Shown here piece by piece: positions 6,797 to 15,858 of a DNA stretch of 34,473 bases. The notes under the pieces were generated by a model. It searched no databases. It saw nothing but the letters and a program-made list of their open reading frames with translations, and was not told the origin of the DNA. Location of the stretch: positions 1 through 34,473 of IMG/VR virus record IMGVR_UViG_3300032240_001921; one strand, written 5' to 3'. A program made the translations under genes and the position numbers. The first letter of the stretch is position 1; each line of letters starts with the position of its first letter. This stretch comes from a virus.

Positions 6797-9247
6797 TTAC
6801 GTCCCCGTTCTCAGGGTGATTGTGTTGTTCCCGCCTGAACCGCCCAAGAACTGACCAATCGACGTGTACAATCCTTGCATAGCTTGGCGAGCCTGCGCAC
6901 TACCTTGCAATTGCGTCTGGATGGCTTGCAGCAGATAGGAATCCTTAATTCCAGCTTGTTGCAGCGCCGCCATAATACCTTGCGACGACAAGGCGTTAGC
7001 GTTTTGGCTGGCCCCCAGCCCAGTCGTAATGGCGTTTTGGCCCAAACTGTTGGCGTAATTATATTGATTGAGGCCCTGCAACAAAGCGTTGTTAGATAAT
7101 GTATCGCCCAAATTGGCTTGGTTGGTTCCGGCCGTTACGCCACCCAAGCCAATCTGATTAGCAAGATTTTGTTGCGCCAGACCAGTGCCAACAGCATTGG
7201 TTGCAGCCGAACTGCCAAGATTGGCTTGATTCAGGCCCGTGTTCACAGCCTGGCCGGCTATACCAGTAGCAAAATTGCCTTGGTTCAGCCCCGTGTTTAC
7301 GGCATTGGCCGCAGCCGAACTGCCCAAATTAGCCTGGTTCAACGCGGTGTTTATGCCCTGCCCAGACAACGCATTACCCAAATTGAATTGGTTTAGCCCG
7401 GTTTGCGCGGCATTGCCGCCCAGCACATCTGCTATATTAGCCTGAGACGCGCCAGCCGAAATGCCTTGCGCGGCCAACGCATCACCCATTTGACGGGCCG
7501 CAAGACCTTGCTTGTACTCGTCACCAAGCAATTGATTGCGCAACGATTCCAACTGTGTAGCAGATTGCGCCGCGGCCACCCCGCCTCGGTTAATACCAAG
7601 CTGCGCCAACCGCGCTTCCGCCGCTTGAAATGCTTGCGCGGCTGCGGGGTTTAAACCACCAGATAGCGCCATACGCGCCAGTTCATTGCCTTCCGTTTGA
7701 TAAGGCTTAGCAAGAGCAGAATACTTATTTTCTATGCCCGCGCTTCTATCTCTTGAACTCAACGCAATTGAATTCAACAACGCCTGTACATCAATACCCT
7801 TTTGTTGGGCTGCTGAAGCAAGCTGATTATATTGGTTTTGAACGTTAGGCCCTTGCGCTGAAATGCCAGCCGCAATATTCGCCAAATCAGTTTGCGCTCT
7901 GCCACCTTGCGCCGCCGCTGATGTCGCTAGATCGTTAATCTTGCTTTCGGCAACCGGAGCGCGATTAGAAATAGCGGCGGCAATATCTGTTAATTTATTT
8001 TGCGCCGTAGTGCCTTGAGCAGCCGCGTTAGCAGCAATAGCGTCAATTTGTTTTTGTATTTCCGGGGCGCGGGCGGCCGCATTGCTCGCCGTAGTAGCCA
8101 GGCCAGTTTGCGTATCTGCCGCTCGCTGATTTGCTACATCAGCTAGCTGTTGAATACCTTGCGTTGCGGTGTCAGCACGATTTTGCTGTTGATTTGCCAA
8201 TGCGTTCAATTGCTGATTGGCAACAGAACCCGCAGCTGAGGCATCACCTGCAATTTGCCGGATTTGGTTGGCAGCAGCGTTTGCTTGAGCCTGCGCCTGA
8301 TTGCCCGCTTTGATACCCGCCGCCGCCGTACCACCAGCAGCCAATAAACGCGCCAATCCAGCGGCTGTGAGGCCGCCGGCCAAGGTGCCTAAACCAAGAT
8401 TGCCTAAACCAAGGCTGCTGCTTAACCTTGATAAAAAATCAGGCTCTTGAGAAGCCCTTGTGGCAATGTCCGCCTCATACCGCATCCGCTCGGGATTATC
8501 TGCTGGCAACGCCGCAATTCTTGCCGCCTCGGGATTTTGAGCGTCAAACGCCGACCGCGCCGCTAATGCTTCAGGCGTATCTGGATCAGGCGGCAGGATA
8601 GGATTGCCTTGAGCATCCAAAAGGCTTGGGTCTATAGGCTCAGGTGTTGGCGCTTCCGTTGCGGCAACTGTTCCGCCTTGCCCTATACCCGCAAGAGAAG
8701 CGTTTACGCGATCATCTCGGGCTTGTTGTTCCGGGGTTAATGTATTGGCCGAAAGAAGCTGTACCCTAGGGTCCGGCGCAGCAGGCTGCTCGCCGCCAGG
8801 CACGGTTTCTGTTGGAAACTCATAGGAACCTGTGGCGTCCTGCACAGGGACGGCTTGTTCATACGAACCCGTAGCGTCTTGGGCAGGCTGCTCAGCCGTA
8901 GCACTTACATTTTGATCGGCGCCACCATCCCCAGCGTTAGGATCGTAATACTCGTACACATAATTTATCTCTGGCTGGCTGGCATCAAAACCGCCGCCGC
9001 CGCCACCGTAGTCGCCGCCACCAAAATCGCCAAAATCGCTAAAATCATCCTCAAACTCGGGCAAGCCGGTCTTGGGGTTGATGCTGCCACGCCCACCGCG
9101 GGCCTTGAGCAGCTTGGCTTCCTGAGGCGTGATGTGGGCCAACACCGTGTCGCGGCCACGCCCCTTCTTCCGCAGCATCTGTGCCAATTGGCGCAAATCC
9201 ACGTCAGCCAGAGAGTCAGTGCGGAGGGCGCGAGCCAATTTAGCCAT
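6797..9247 (-). CDS. Very large Ala/Gln/Asn-rich repeat protein, probable internal virion or tail protein
   Basis: An 816-residue protein. The N-terminus (1-60) is basic and includes MLRKKGRGRDTVLAHITPQE, followed by a Gly/Asp/Tyr-rich linker (about 68-95). Residues about 330-520 form helical repeats of roughly 21-22 residues, and about 590-750 form degenerate repeats with the core GLNQANLGSSAA. No enzymatic motif is visible. Length, composition and position between two other large virion-type proteins suggest a capsid-internal or ejected protein. A tape measure is a weaker option, as no other long-tail genes are present. It overlaps the previous gene by 8 bases. Confidence 0.62.
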   Translation of the reverse strand: MAKLARALRTDSLADVDLRQLAQMLRKKGRGRDTVLAHITPQEAKLLKARGGRGSINPKTGLPEFEDDFSDFGDFGGGDYGGGGGGFDASQPEINYVYEYYDPNAGDGGADQNVSATAEQPAQDATGSYEQAVPVQDATGSYEFPTETVPGGEQPAAPDPRVQLLSANTLTPEQQARDDRVNASLAGIGQGGTVAATEAPTPEPIDPSLLDAQGNPILPPDPDTPEALAARSAFDAQNPEAARIAALPADNPERMRYEADIATRASQEPDFLSRLSSSLGLGNLGLGTLAGGLTAAGLARLLAAGGTAAAGIKAGNQAQAQANAAANQIRQIAGDASAAGSVANQQLNALANQQQNRADTATQGIQQLADVANQRAADTQTGLATTASNAAARAPEIQKQIDAIAANAAAQGTTAQNKLTDIAAAISNRAPVAESKINDLATSAAAQGGRAQTDLANIAAGISAQGPNVQNQYNQLASAAQQKGIDVQALLNSIALSSRDRSAGIENKYSALAKPYQTEGNELARMALSGGLNPAAAQAFQAAEARLAQLGINRGGVAAAQSATQLESLRNQLLGDEYKQGLAARQMGDALAAQGISAGASQANIADVLGGNAAQTGLNQFNLGNALSGQGINTALNQANLGSSAAANAVNTGLNQGNFATGIAGQAVNTGLNQANLGSSAATNAVGTGLAQQNLANQIGLGGVTAGTNQANLGDTLSNNALLQGLNQYNYANSLGQNAITTGLGASQNANALSSQGIMAALQQAGIKDSYLLQAIQTQLQGSAQARQAMQGLYTSIGQFLGGSGGNNTITLRTGT
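7000..7480 (-). repeat. Degenerate in-frame repeats within the 816-residue protein
   Basis: The minus-strand coding sequence repeats units of about 18-20 codons with the shared core NQANLGSSAA and AVNTGLNQ. Two copies around 7200-7330 are nearly identical at protein level but differ at many synonymous positions. This points to old duplications kept for structure rather than recent slippage. Confidence 0.7.
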
Positions 9248-11195
9248 AATATGATCCCAATGGGTCTGTCTGCCTTAGGGAAGACCTATTCCAAGGCGAC
9301 TGTTGAGACGTACCAGGTTCCAAGTTGCTAGTATACTGACTTGTGTCAGCATTGCCACCTAGAGGCGAACTGTAGCCCGGATCACCCGGCGATGAAAGCA
9401 AACTAGCTAGCGTTGACGTACTCACAACGCTCGGCGTGCTAGGACGTGACGTGGCACTTGTTGTGCCGTAAATGCCTCCACCATACGAGTCTGTGCCACC
9501 GACGCCGCTTCCAGCATTCAAGAAATTGTTTAGCGCACTCATTCCAGTGCTTGTTAAATTTTGGCTAGAAGGCGCGCTTCCTGCAATGCTGCCGCTACCG
9601 CTGCCAGTAGGAGACAAATTGCCGTTGTCGCTAAAATTATCCGAACCCGTAAAACCACCAAAATTTCTATCAATGCCGCCAGAACTGGAACTACCGCCGC
9701 TAGGTGCTGCATCACTGTAGCCACCATACGTATTATTGGCAAAATTTGCGTTAGATGAACCACCTTGCTCAAAATTGCCGCTTCCGCCACTGGAACCCAA
9801 AAGCGCGCCCAATCCAGTTGAACTTAAAACGCCACCTGTGGCTGCGTTTGTCGGCGCTGATGTAATCGGTTGCGTCGGCGTAGCGCCTAAAGGAGCAGTG
9901 CTAGTAACAGGCGTATTGGTCAAAGGGGCGGTGCTAGTAACAGGTTGGGCCGTGTTAGAAGTAGGATATGGAACCCTTACTACAACAGTTTGCGGTGTAC
10001 GCTGTGTAACTGTTTGAGATGACGGCGTTGGTGCATCAGGCGCAAGTGCGTTGCCAACAAGAGTGCTGGCAATCGAGCCGCCTATAGAGCCTACCGTATT
10101 GCCTAAACCTAACGTATCTCCCACCAACGTGCTTGCAAAGCCACCAGCGCCGCCAGTAGCAAGCCCGCGAAGAATAGCATCGCCTACATCAGAACCCGAT
10201 ACCGCCGCCTTTGCACCACCGCTAGCGCCGCTCGCCAAACTACCCGAAAGGGTATTGACGGCCAGTTTACCCAACGAACTATCACCAAAAAGGCTATTGT
10301 CGCCGGTCAACAAATTGGTCAAGCCAGTTTTGCTTACATCGCCCACCAAACCGCCAACAGCACCACCCAAAGCACCTAAACCTGGATCACCACCCGTCAA
10401 CCCAGACGTAACCGCTCCGCGTCCAGCGCCAACCGCAGTTTTGGCAAGCGCCTCAACAAGACCCTTGTCGGTGATTGTGCCAAACGGCGTTTCTAACAAA
10501 GGCGACGCTTCCGGCACCAATGCGTTGCTGATAGCGCCGCTTATGTTCGTGAGGTTACTCACGCTCTCAACGGCGCCGCTAACCGCGTTGTAAACCGATG
10601 TCGCGCCGTCAATGATGGACGAAAACGCCGATGGCGCAGCAGCCTCCGCGGCACCAGCAGCAGCACCCCCCGCCGCCGCCTCCGCACCCCCCGCCGCCGC
10701 GGTGCTTACTCCCGTCTCTACCGCCGCTACAGCCGGCGCAGCTTCCGCCACAGCCGCTGTAGCCGCCCCCGCCTCAATAGCGCCTTCTGCCACCCCCGCA
10801 GCAACAGCACCCTCCAATCCACCAGCAGCCGCGCCGGCAGCAGCAGCGCCACCCTCTAACGCCGCAGCAGCCGGCCCAAACGCACCCAACAGCGTACCAC
10901 CGCTCAAGACCACCGCCACCGCAGCAAAAATGCCGGCGATGATGTTGAACGTACCCTTGTCGCTCTTACGCGCTAAAGTTTGCCGCTCTTGTTCATTTTG
11001 CCAGGCTTGCCCCGCTGGAGTACGCCGCCAAGCATCATCTGCAGCCTGCCGCTGCTCAGCAAGCATCGCGCTATATTGTGGGCTATTGTAGTCAAAAGCC
11101 TGCCGACCCGCTGCCGTTTCCGCCGCAGCATAAGCGTTGTAGCTGTCGGGAGTAGGGTCAGAACTTGCACCCGCATAGCTTGAGGATTCCGACAT
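9240..11195 (-). CDS. Large Ala/Gly/Ser-rich virion-type protein
   Basis: A 651-residue low-complexity protein. After a polar N-terminus, a hydrophobic segment (FNIIAGIFAAVAVVLSGG, about 83-100) precedes a long Ala/Gly-rich region (about 105-190). Next come Gly/Ala/Leu turns resembling a membrane-active or glycine-zipper protein (about 250-380), a Thr/Pro repeat (TSTAPL units, about 415-445) and a Ser/Gly-rich tail ending in YYG. With its large neighbours it probably forms the internal or ejection protein set. GGAGG lies upstream of the ATG. No specific family recognised. Confidence 0.6.
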   Translation of the reverse strand: MSESSSYAGASSDPTPDSYNAYAAAETAAGRQAFDYNSPQYSAMLAEQRQAADDAWRRTPAGQAWQNEQERQTLARKSDKGTFNIIAGIFAAVAVVLSGGTLLGAFGPAAAALEGGAAAAGAAAGGLEGAVAAGVAEGAIEAGAATAAVAEAAPAVAAVETGVSTAAAGGAEAAAGGAAAGAAEAAAPSAFSSIIDGATSVYNAVSGAVESVSNLTNISGAISNALVPEASPLLETPFGTITDKGLVEALAKTAVGAGRGAVTSGLTGGDPGLGALGGAVGGLVGDVSKTGLTNLLTGDNSLFGDSSLGKLAVNTLSGSLASGASGGAKAAVSGSDVGDAILRGLATGGAGGFASTLVGDTLGLGNTVGSIGGSIASTLVGNALAPDAPTPSSQTVTQRTPQTVVVRVPYPTSNTAQPVTSTAPLTNTPVTSTAPLGATPTQPITSAPTNAATGGVLSSTGLGALLGSSGGSGNFEQGGSSNANFANNTYGGYSDAAPSGGSSSSGGIDRNFGGFTGSDNFSDNGNLSPTGSGSGSIAGSAPSSQNLTSTGMSALNNFLNAGSGVGGTDSYGGGIYGTTSATSRPSTPSVVSTSTLASLLSSPGDPGYSSPLGGNADTSQYTSNLEPGTSQQSPWNRSSLRQTDPLGSYYG

Positions 11196-11641
11196 TAGAG
11201 TGCCGCCTCCAAGATATAGACGGGTGCCATCCTGCCCCCGACATACTTCATCTGGGTGGTCACATTAGGCTTCACGCCACCACGCTCCAAACCCGACTGG
11301 ATTACACGCATAACCGCAGGCTGCATGGCATACGAATAAACCTTTTGCAGGCCCATAGCACGCAATGTCTTAGGCAACACCGCCAGGCGCTGCATCACCT
11401 CCTGCATGCCCTCCGCGGTGTACATATGCACCTCAGCTTCCGTCTTTGGCAGCCAACGCCCGTCAGATGTAATGCGCGTACTCGTAAACACCGTGTTCCC
11501 AATCCGGGAAAGCATCAATACCTTGGACTTTACCAAAGCCCCGATGTGAATTAATGCCTTTTCCGTTTCTTTTGGAGACCCGGTTTCGGCGTTCATGCCC
11601 TGCCGCAAAATTTGGGTGGTGGTCATCTGCTGAGAGGGCAT
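11195..11641 (-). CDS. Conserved hypothetical phage protein (GNAT-like fold possible)
   Basis: A 148-residue protein starting MPSQQMTTTQILRQGMNAE. The pattern of a central strand-helix unit (EVHMYTAEGMQEVMQRL) and a helix beginning LRAMGLQKVYSYAM is reminiscent of the acetyltransferase-like small virion genes next to internal virion proteins in podophages. The acetyl-CoA binding signature is not clear, so I do not claim activity. It starts by a one-base overlap (TGATG) with the upstream gene's stop. Confidence 0.55.
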   Translation of the reverse strand: MPSQQMTTTQILRQGMNAETGSPKETEKALIHIGALVKSKVLMLSRIGNTVFTSTRITSDGRWLPKTEAEVHMYTAEGMQEVMQRLAVLPKTLRAMGLQKVYSYAMQPAVMRVIQSGLERGGVKPNVTTQMKYVGGRMAPVYILEAAL

Positions 11642-11982
11642 CAGGACAACCCCAACGAAGTTGCAATCTGCTCATGGATCGTCAGGTGCGTGGCAAGCCA
11701 ATCGTAAAACGATTCCTCGTTATTCCAGTCCGCATCCAGCATGTTAAACGGGTTTTGAAGACCCAAAATGCTCGCAAATTGCTGGTGTTCGACCTGGTGA
11801 GCCTGCAACCAGTCGTCCAAATTCTCAATATCGGCGTCCCCAAGCGGGTATGCCGGCACCTGAATGCCTTGACCAAAGAAAACCTGGCGAAACGTCTGGT
11901 GCTGCGCAGCATTGACAAACAAGAACTCGCTTAAGCTGTCCTTGTCCCCAAATTTGACAATGCTGAGCGTGCTAAAGTCCAC
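11641..11982 (-). CDS. Conserved hypothetical phage protein
   Basis: A 113-residue acidic protein with several aromatic and histidine-rich segments (HQTFRQVFFGQG, HQVEHQQFASILG, LTIHEQIATSLG), giving a repeated two-part look. I chose GTG at 11982, which shares one base with the holin-like gene's stop (TAGTG) and has AAGGG about 8 bases upstream. A GTG at 12012 would overlap the holin by 31 bases. The duplicated DWL-AHQ / DWLATHL pattern suggests internal duplication. Function unknown; the neighbours suggest tail or internal-virion accessory. Confidence 0.65.
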   Translation of the reverse strand: MDFSTLSIVKFGDKDSLSEFLFVNAAQHQTFRQVFFGQGIQVPAYPLGDADIENLDDWLQAHQVEHQQFASILGLQNPFNMLDADWNNEESFYDWLATHLTIHEQIATSLGLS

Positions 11983-12149
11983 TACCTGCCCTTTTTTTCC
12001 AGCATAGACCACGCCACACCGGCTAACGCGGTAGTAGCGCCAATGGTAGTATTAACGGTATCAGCGTCAGCGTAGCCTTTAGCAACAAAAACGCCGCCAA
12101 ATATAGTGAGAATATGACGAAAAAGGCCGAGCCACATATCGTTGTTCAT
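11982..12149 (-). CDS. Putative holin (Pam3_gp28-like)
   Basis: A 55-residue protein with the pattern RHILTIFGGVFVAKGYADA, then a polar stretch and a second hydrophobic segment (TTIGATTALAGVAWSML) ending in EKKGR. I recognise this as the small Pam3_gp28-type putative holin family. Such proteins make inner-membrane lesions that release endolysin. AGGAG lies 7 bases before the ATG. It sits between the coiled-coil membrane protein and a conserved hypothetical gene. The endolysin is encoded far away at 26899-27531. Confidence 0.78.
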   Translation of the reverse strand: MNNDMWLGLFRHILTIFGGVFVAKGYADADTVNTTIGATTALAGVAWSMLEKKGR

Positions 12150-12158
12150 GTCTATCTC

Positions 12159-12389
12159 CTATTTGTCTGCTTTACGGTCCAACTTGTTGAATATCTGCTT
12201 CACCATGTCCTTCAACTCAAGGATGTCCTGCCGGTAATCATCCTTGGCGACATAGTTGGTATGCAAATCACGCTCTATTTCCCGCAGATCGTGCTCCAAC
12301 GAGCGTACAGAGTCCCAGATGACCTTTACAAACCAGCCGATGGCCGCGCCGGTCGCCGCTACGGCTATGTTGTAAAGGTTCTGGTCCAT
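12159..12389 (-). CDS. Small membrane-anchored coiled-coil protein, lysis cassette candidate
   Basis: A 76-residue protein with an N-terminal hydrophobic segment (NIAVAATGAAIGWFVKVIW) followed by a heptad-rich charged helix (SLEHDLREIERDL, QDILELKDMVKQIFNKLD). This anchor-plus-coiled-coil layout resembles inner-membrane lysis helpers such as spanin-like or hemolysin/holin-associated proteins. It lies just before the holin-like gene and after the tail fibre genes, a usual place for lysis genes. No cysteine lipobox, so it is not an outer-membrane spanin. Confidence 0.7.
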   Translation of the reverse strand: MDQNLYNIAVAATGAAIGWFVKVIWDSVRSLEHDLREIERDLHTNYVAKDDYRQDILELKDMVKQIFNKLDRKADK

Positions 12390-12390
12390 G

Positions 12391-12552
12391 TCACTCCACC
12401 GGTTCGATTACGAGTTGCCCCTCTGCAACCAACACCATCATATTGGCATAGTCGGTATTGGCCGGATCACACGGCACCCATGACGGCACGTCATTAATAT
12501 CCACCGATATGACGCTATCGCTAATGTATTTGGCGTTTGTGTAAATCGGCAT
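12391..12552 (-). CDS. Small tail-fibre-associated protein
   Basis: A 53-residue protein starting MPIYTNAKYISDSV and containing WVPCDPANTDYANMMVLV and EGQLVIEP. The pattern VP-DP-N-DY followed by a short helix and an acidic end is typical of small proteins encoded right after tail fibres, related to tail-fibre assembly or attachment modules. It lies 3 bases downstream of the fibre gene and one base before the coiled-coil protein. Role inferred from position and pattern. Confidence 0.7.
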   Translation of the reverse strand: MPIYTNAKYISDSVISVDINDVPSWVPCDPANTDYANMMVLVAEGQLVIEPVE

Positions 12553-12555
12553 GGC

Positions 12556-13920
12556 TTACAACTCCGCTGTGAACGTCATAGCAGTCTGAGACGCGGCCGC
12601 GGTCTGGGAATGACCAACACCATTGGTGTAGATGTTAGGGCTGCTGTAGCCCGTGCCGCCGCCCGCAATGGTTGGAGCCGCCCGCATAACCGTTGGAAAC
12701 GAAAACATGGCCTGCGCAGCCGGCACATACGCGCCCAGCTTCTGATAATAGCGCGAGCACAATGCCAGCGTTTCACCATATGACCGGCGCTCAAACGGCG
12801 TGGCATTGCCTCCAACTTCTAACTGCACGTTGCCCAAATAGTATAGCGACCCAGTTGAGTCGTTTATTGTAAACGTAATTTCAATCCCAGTCGTCGCGGC
12901 GCTTGGCACCGAAAATGAAACAGTGTACGTCGCTATAGAAGAAGTGGTATTTACTGCGCCTGTCGCAATTTGCGTTTTGGTCGGACTAGCAAACGTACCA
13001 AACGTGTTGACGGTGTTTGCGTAATACGCCGTCCAAGCAATTGAAGTATTACCTCCAAATGGCGTCAGCCAATCGAAACTCAAAGTTGCGGTTTTACCAG
13101 CTAAATCATAACAATTCAACTGCTCAATTCTTTGGGAAATGTAAGCAAGAAATGCCGTGCCTGTTGCGCCTACTTGTATCAAATATTGATTTTGAGGACC
13201 GCCCGCAGGCGATAAGGCATATCGACTCGTAAACATGGTGCCGGCCGTAACAGAGGAAACGTAAAAAATCCATCTGTCCAACGTGTAAATCTGGCTACCG
13301 CTAGCAATGCCACTAGATTGGCTTCCGTTGTTGCGTTGGTCGACTTGCATAGCGCCGTTAATAATACGGTTCCGCAAATACCCGTTTGTAGGCGCAGTTG
13401 CCACATTGCTTAGCGTGACGTTGGAAATAGACCCGCCCGTGATAGTGACGTTGGCCGTGGTTAGGGTCACCGCATTGGTCACCGAGGCGTTGTTAATGCT
13501 ACCGCCCGTAATAGTCACGTTGCCGCTGGAAAAATTTGTGCCGGTTATCGAAGTGCCCGTGATAACCGCCGAGTTGGTCACGTTTGTAGCGTTAATTGTG
13601 CCGCCAGTGATGGTGACGTTGCCGCTTGAAAAGTTGGTGCCAGTAATGGTCGTGCCGGTGATGGTCGTGCCTGTAATCACTGCTGCATTGGTGACATTCA
13701 CCGCATTCAGCGTGCCGCCCGTGATCGTCACATTGGCGCTAGACACAGACACGTTACTGATGCTGCCGCCCGTGATAGACACGTTAGCAAGGCTGTTGGT
13801 GCCATTGCCAATGCCGTTCACGCCGTTAACCACGGCTGTAAAGTTGCTATCCAACTGCGAGAGCGGAATGGCCGCCGTAGCGCCAGCAAACGTATTTGGG
13901 ACCGTGATGGGAAGCGCCAT
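12556..13920 (-). CDS. Tail fibre / receptor-binding protein
   Basis: A 454-residue protein. The N-terminal about 45 residues (ITVPNTFAGATAAIPLSQLD) match phage fibres that attach to the tail. Residues about 46-175 are tandem repeats built on NVTITGGSI and VITGT, suited to a beta-helical shaft. From about 183 the motif RIINGAMQVDQRN and a Tyr/Trp-rich beta region form a globular head like carbohydrate-binding modules in fibre tips, with ERRSYGETLALCSRYYQK near the end. It starts by TAATG with the gp10-like gene. It would set host range, together with the 53-residue gene downstream. Confidence 0.85.
   Translation of the reverse strand: MALPITVPNTFAGATAAIPLSQLDSNFTAVVNGVNGIGNGTNSLANVSITGGSISNVSVSSANVTITGGTLNAVNVTNAAVITGTTITGTTITGTNFSSGNVTITGGTINATNVTNSAVITGTSITGTNFSSGNVTITGGSINNASVTNAVTLTTANVTITGGSISNVTLSNVATAPTNGYLRNRIINGAMQVDQRNNGSQSSGIASGSQIYTLDRWIFYVSSVTAGTMFTSRYALSPAGGPQNQYLIQVGATGTAFLAYISQRIEQLNCYDLAGKTATLSFDWLTPFGGNTSIAWTAYYANTVNTFGTFASPTKTQIATGAVNTTSSIATYTVSFSVPSAATTGIEITFTINDSTGSLYYLGNVQLEVGGNATPFERRSYGETLALCSRYYQKLGAYVPAAQAMFSFPTVMRAAPTIAGGGTGYSSPNIYTNGVGHSQTAAASQTAMTFTAEL
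13396..13785 (-). repeat. Tandem beta-repeat region of the tail fibre
   Basis: Five or six in-frame imperfect units encode NVTITGGSI followed by short VT/NV segments and ITGT steps. The DNA repeats GTGACGTTGCCGCT-type blocks with partial conservation, so some copies may be recent. Such tracts recombine easily and let a phage change fibre length. Confidence 0.75.
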
Positions 13921-15857
13921 TAGAACCTCGCTCTCAGTTCATATTCAAGCTCAAGAGTGTTCAACGTAAACAATGCGTTAGACGCTGTGATCGTCAAACC
14001 AAGGTATTTGCCATACTGCTGAGCATCGCTCTTATAAAGCGTGTACCCGTTGTTGAACCAATTTATAATCGCGCCACTGTTGTTTGTCCACGCGATTGTG
14101 TTGCCAAACACATTGGTCCAGGTGCCGTAACCAACACCGATGCTTGTCTGGTTAGACCTGGTTTCGTTGTCAATTGTGACGGCCAATGTGCCTACGGTCG
14201 TCGTCGTGGCTTCAATAGCCGCCTTCAAAGCCTGCTTGTCCCGGATCGGGTCGCTCATCGGCCACAATGCACTGCGGATGATGACATCACCACCCAAAGT
14301 GCTGCTGTTGTACAGTTTGTACAAGTTGGTGCTGGTGGTAGCGTACAGGTTAATGATGCCGTTTGCCGGCACGCTGGTCACATACGTCAGCGCGCCCTGT
14401 GAGGTAAAGAACCACCGCTTGTCAAAAAACACCGCCTGGATTTGCCGCGGAACGGACAACGGATCGTTATAAGTGAACGACCAAGCCGCGCACAAAATGT
14501 TGTTCAACAACACCTGACCGCCGGTCACAGGCTGCGTAAAATCAATCAACGGAAAAACCGCGTCAAGCTCGTTGCTCAACTTGGTCGTGGTACTGCCCAC
14601 CAACGCATACACCCCGTAATCGTTCAAAAACAGAACCGAACGGAAATACGGGAAAATGGTGTAAATGCGCTTTGTGCCTACTGAGGCAGTGACGTTGGTG
14701 TTGGTGAAGATGGTCGTGCCGTTCGTTTGTACACGAACATCCGAGAACACGTTGATGCTGCTATCGCCAAACACATAGAGAAAATTGTTCGATGAAAGTA
14801 GCCCTGTGATGTTATTGTGTAGCGTTTCGTCTTGCAGATTGATGTTGCCCGCGCTCACGCTCACAAAATCGTTGTAGCTGCCAGCGGCCGAATAATAGGC
14901 TGTACGCCCTTGCGCCACCCACACACGGCCTGAAAACGTGCTTACGTCCACACTAGTGTCCGTAGTCGCCACAGCCGTCGCAATCGCCGCACCTGCGCTA
15001 AACGTGATGGTGGGCGGCGAGGTGTAGTTGATGCCGTTGTTGCTGAAAACCAAGCCCACAACCGCGTTGCCCGACACAATAGCCGTAGCCGCGGCGTTGG
15101 TGCCGCCACCGCCCGTTATGGTGACCGTAGGAACCGACGCATAGCCGGTGCCACCGCTGAGCACATACGCGCCCACAGTGCCTTGTGCAAAGCTCAGCGT
15201 GCTTACCACGGCATTAGCGTTTGTGCCGCCGCCGCCTGAAAATGTAACGGTTGGCGGCGAGGTGTAGCCTGATCCAGCTTCTGTGAACAACAAACCACTG
15301 ACGCTGTTAGCCGTTACCACAGCTTGCGCGACCGCTTGTACGCCGCCAGTTTCATTGGGTGCGCTAATAGCAACAGACGGAACGGATGTGTAACCCGAAC
15401 CCCTGTTAACCATCCCGTAACCGCTGATAGACCCAAGCGACACTACGTTAGTGCCGTCCCAATTGAATAAACCCTTAACGCTATCAAGGATCAAAATGCG
15501 GTCAGTCTTCCACTGCGCTATGCGCACGCCAGAAGCCGAGAACTTACCGGCCGCAGCCACCGTGCCTGTAGCGCCCGTGTCCACCCGGTAATACTGCGCT
15601 CCACCGTTGGTGAAAAACGCAATAATGTAGTCCACGTTTTTAATGTTGCAACTATACAACGTTGAAGGCGTGCCTGACCAAGTAAACAAGCTCGCGCTCT
15701 GCGCAGGGATAGTTTTTAAATTGCCAAACCCAATAGGCTGCACATTTTCAAGCCACGCAAATTGGTCGCTATCAATGGCCGTGCGGTTAGCTTGGGTGTT
15801 TACACCCTTGAAGTTCTTAACGACCTGATAGGATTTTTTCTGCTCTGATGCGGCCAT
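13920..15857 (-). CDS. P22 gp10-like tail hub / DNA-stabilisation protein with inserted beta repeats
   Basis: A 645-residue protein. The N-terminus (YQVVKNFKGVNTQANRT, DQFAWLENVQPIGFG) and the beta-propeller-like body (WDGTNVV, FSGRVWVAQGRTAYYS, FLYVFGDSSINVFSD) match the gp10 family that closes the tail tube in P22-like podophages. Residues about 145-298 are an extra block of four similar units of about 40 residues with a core GSGYTSPPTVTFSGGGGTNA. These may be surface adhesin-like modules. The gene overlaps the tail fibre start (TAATG) and follows the adaptor gene by one base. Confidence 0.82.
   Translation of the reverse strand: MAASEQKKSYQVVKNFKGVNTQANRTAIDSDQFAWLENVQPIGFGNLKTIPAQSASLFTWSGTPSTLYSCNIKNVDYIIAFFTNGGAQYYRVDTGATGTVAAAGKFSASGVRIAQWKTDRILILDSVKGLFNWDGTNVVSLGSISGYGMVNRGSGYTSVPSVAISAPNETGGVQAVAQAVVTANSVSGLLFTEAGSGYTSPPTVTFSGGGGTNANAVVSTLSFAQGTVGAYVLSGGTGYASVPTVTITGGGGTNAAATAIVSGNAVVGLVFSNNGINYTSPPTITFSAGAAIATAVATTDTSVDVSTFSGRVWVAQGRTAYYSAAGSYNDFVSVSAGNINLQDETLHNNITGLLSSNNFLYVFGDSSINVFSDVRVQTNGTTIFTNTNVTASVGTKRIYTIFPYFRSVLFLNDYGVYALVGSTTTKLSNELDAVFPLIDFTQPVTGGQVLLNNILCAAWSFTYNDPLSVPRQIQAVFFDKRWFFTSQGALTYVTSVPANGIINLYATTSTNLYKLYNSSTLGGDVIIRSALWPMSDPIRDKQALKAAIEATTTTVGTLAVTIDNETRSNQTSIGVGYGTWTNVFGNTIAWTNNSGAIINWFNNGYTLYKSDAQQYGKYLGLTITASNALFTLNTLELEYELRARF
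14964..15425 (-). repeat. Four repeats of a ~40-residue beta module in the gp10-like protein
   Basis: Translation on the minus strand gives four units with the pattern G-GYTS-PTVT(F/I)SGGGGTNA followed by a variable A-V stretch. They are in frame and imperfect at DNA level. This module is seen in many phage virion proteins and is a plausible site of modular exchange. Confidence 0.75.
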
Positions 15858-15858
15858 A

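Noticed and set aside
11982-12012. Earlier GTG start (12012) for the conserved hypothetical gene
   Set aside because: It would overlap the holin-like gene by 31 bases; GTG at 11982 shares a TAGTG junction and has a ribosome site.
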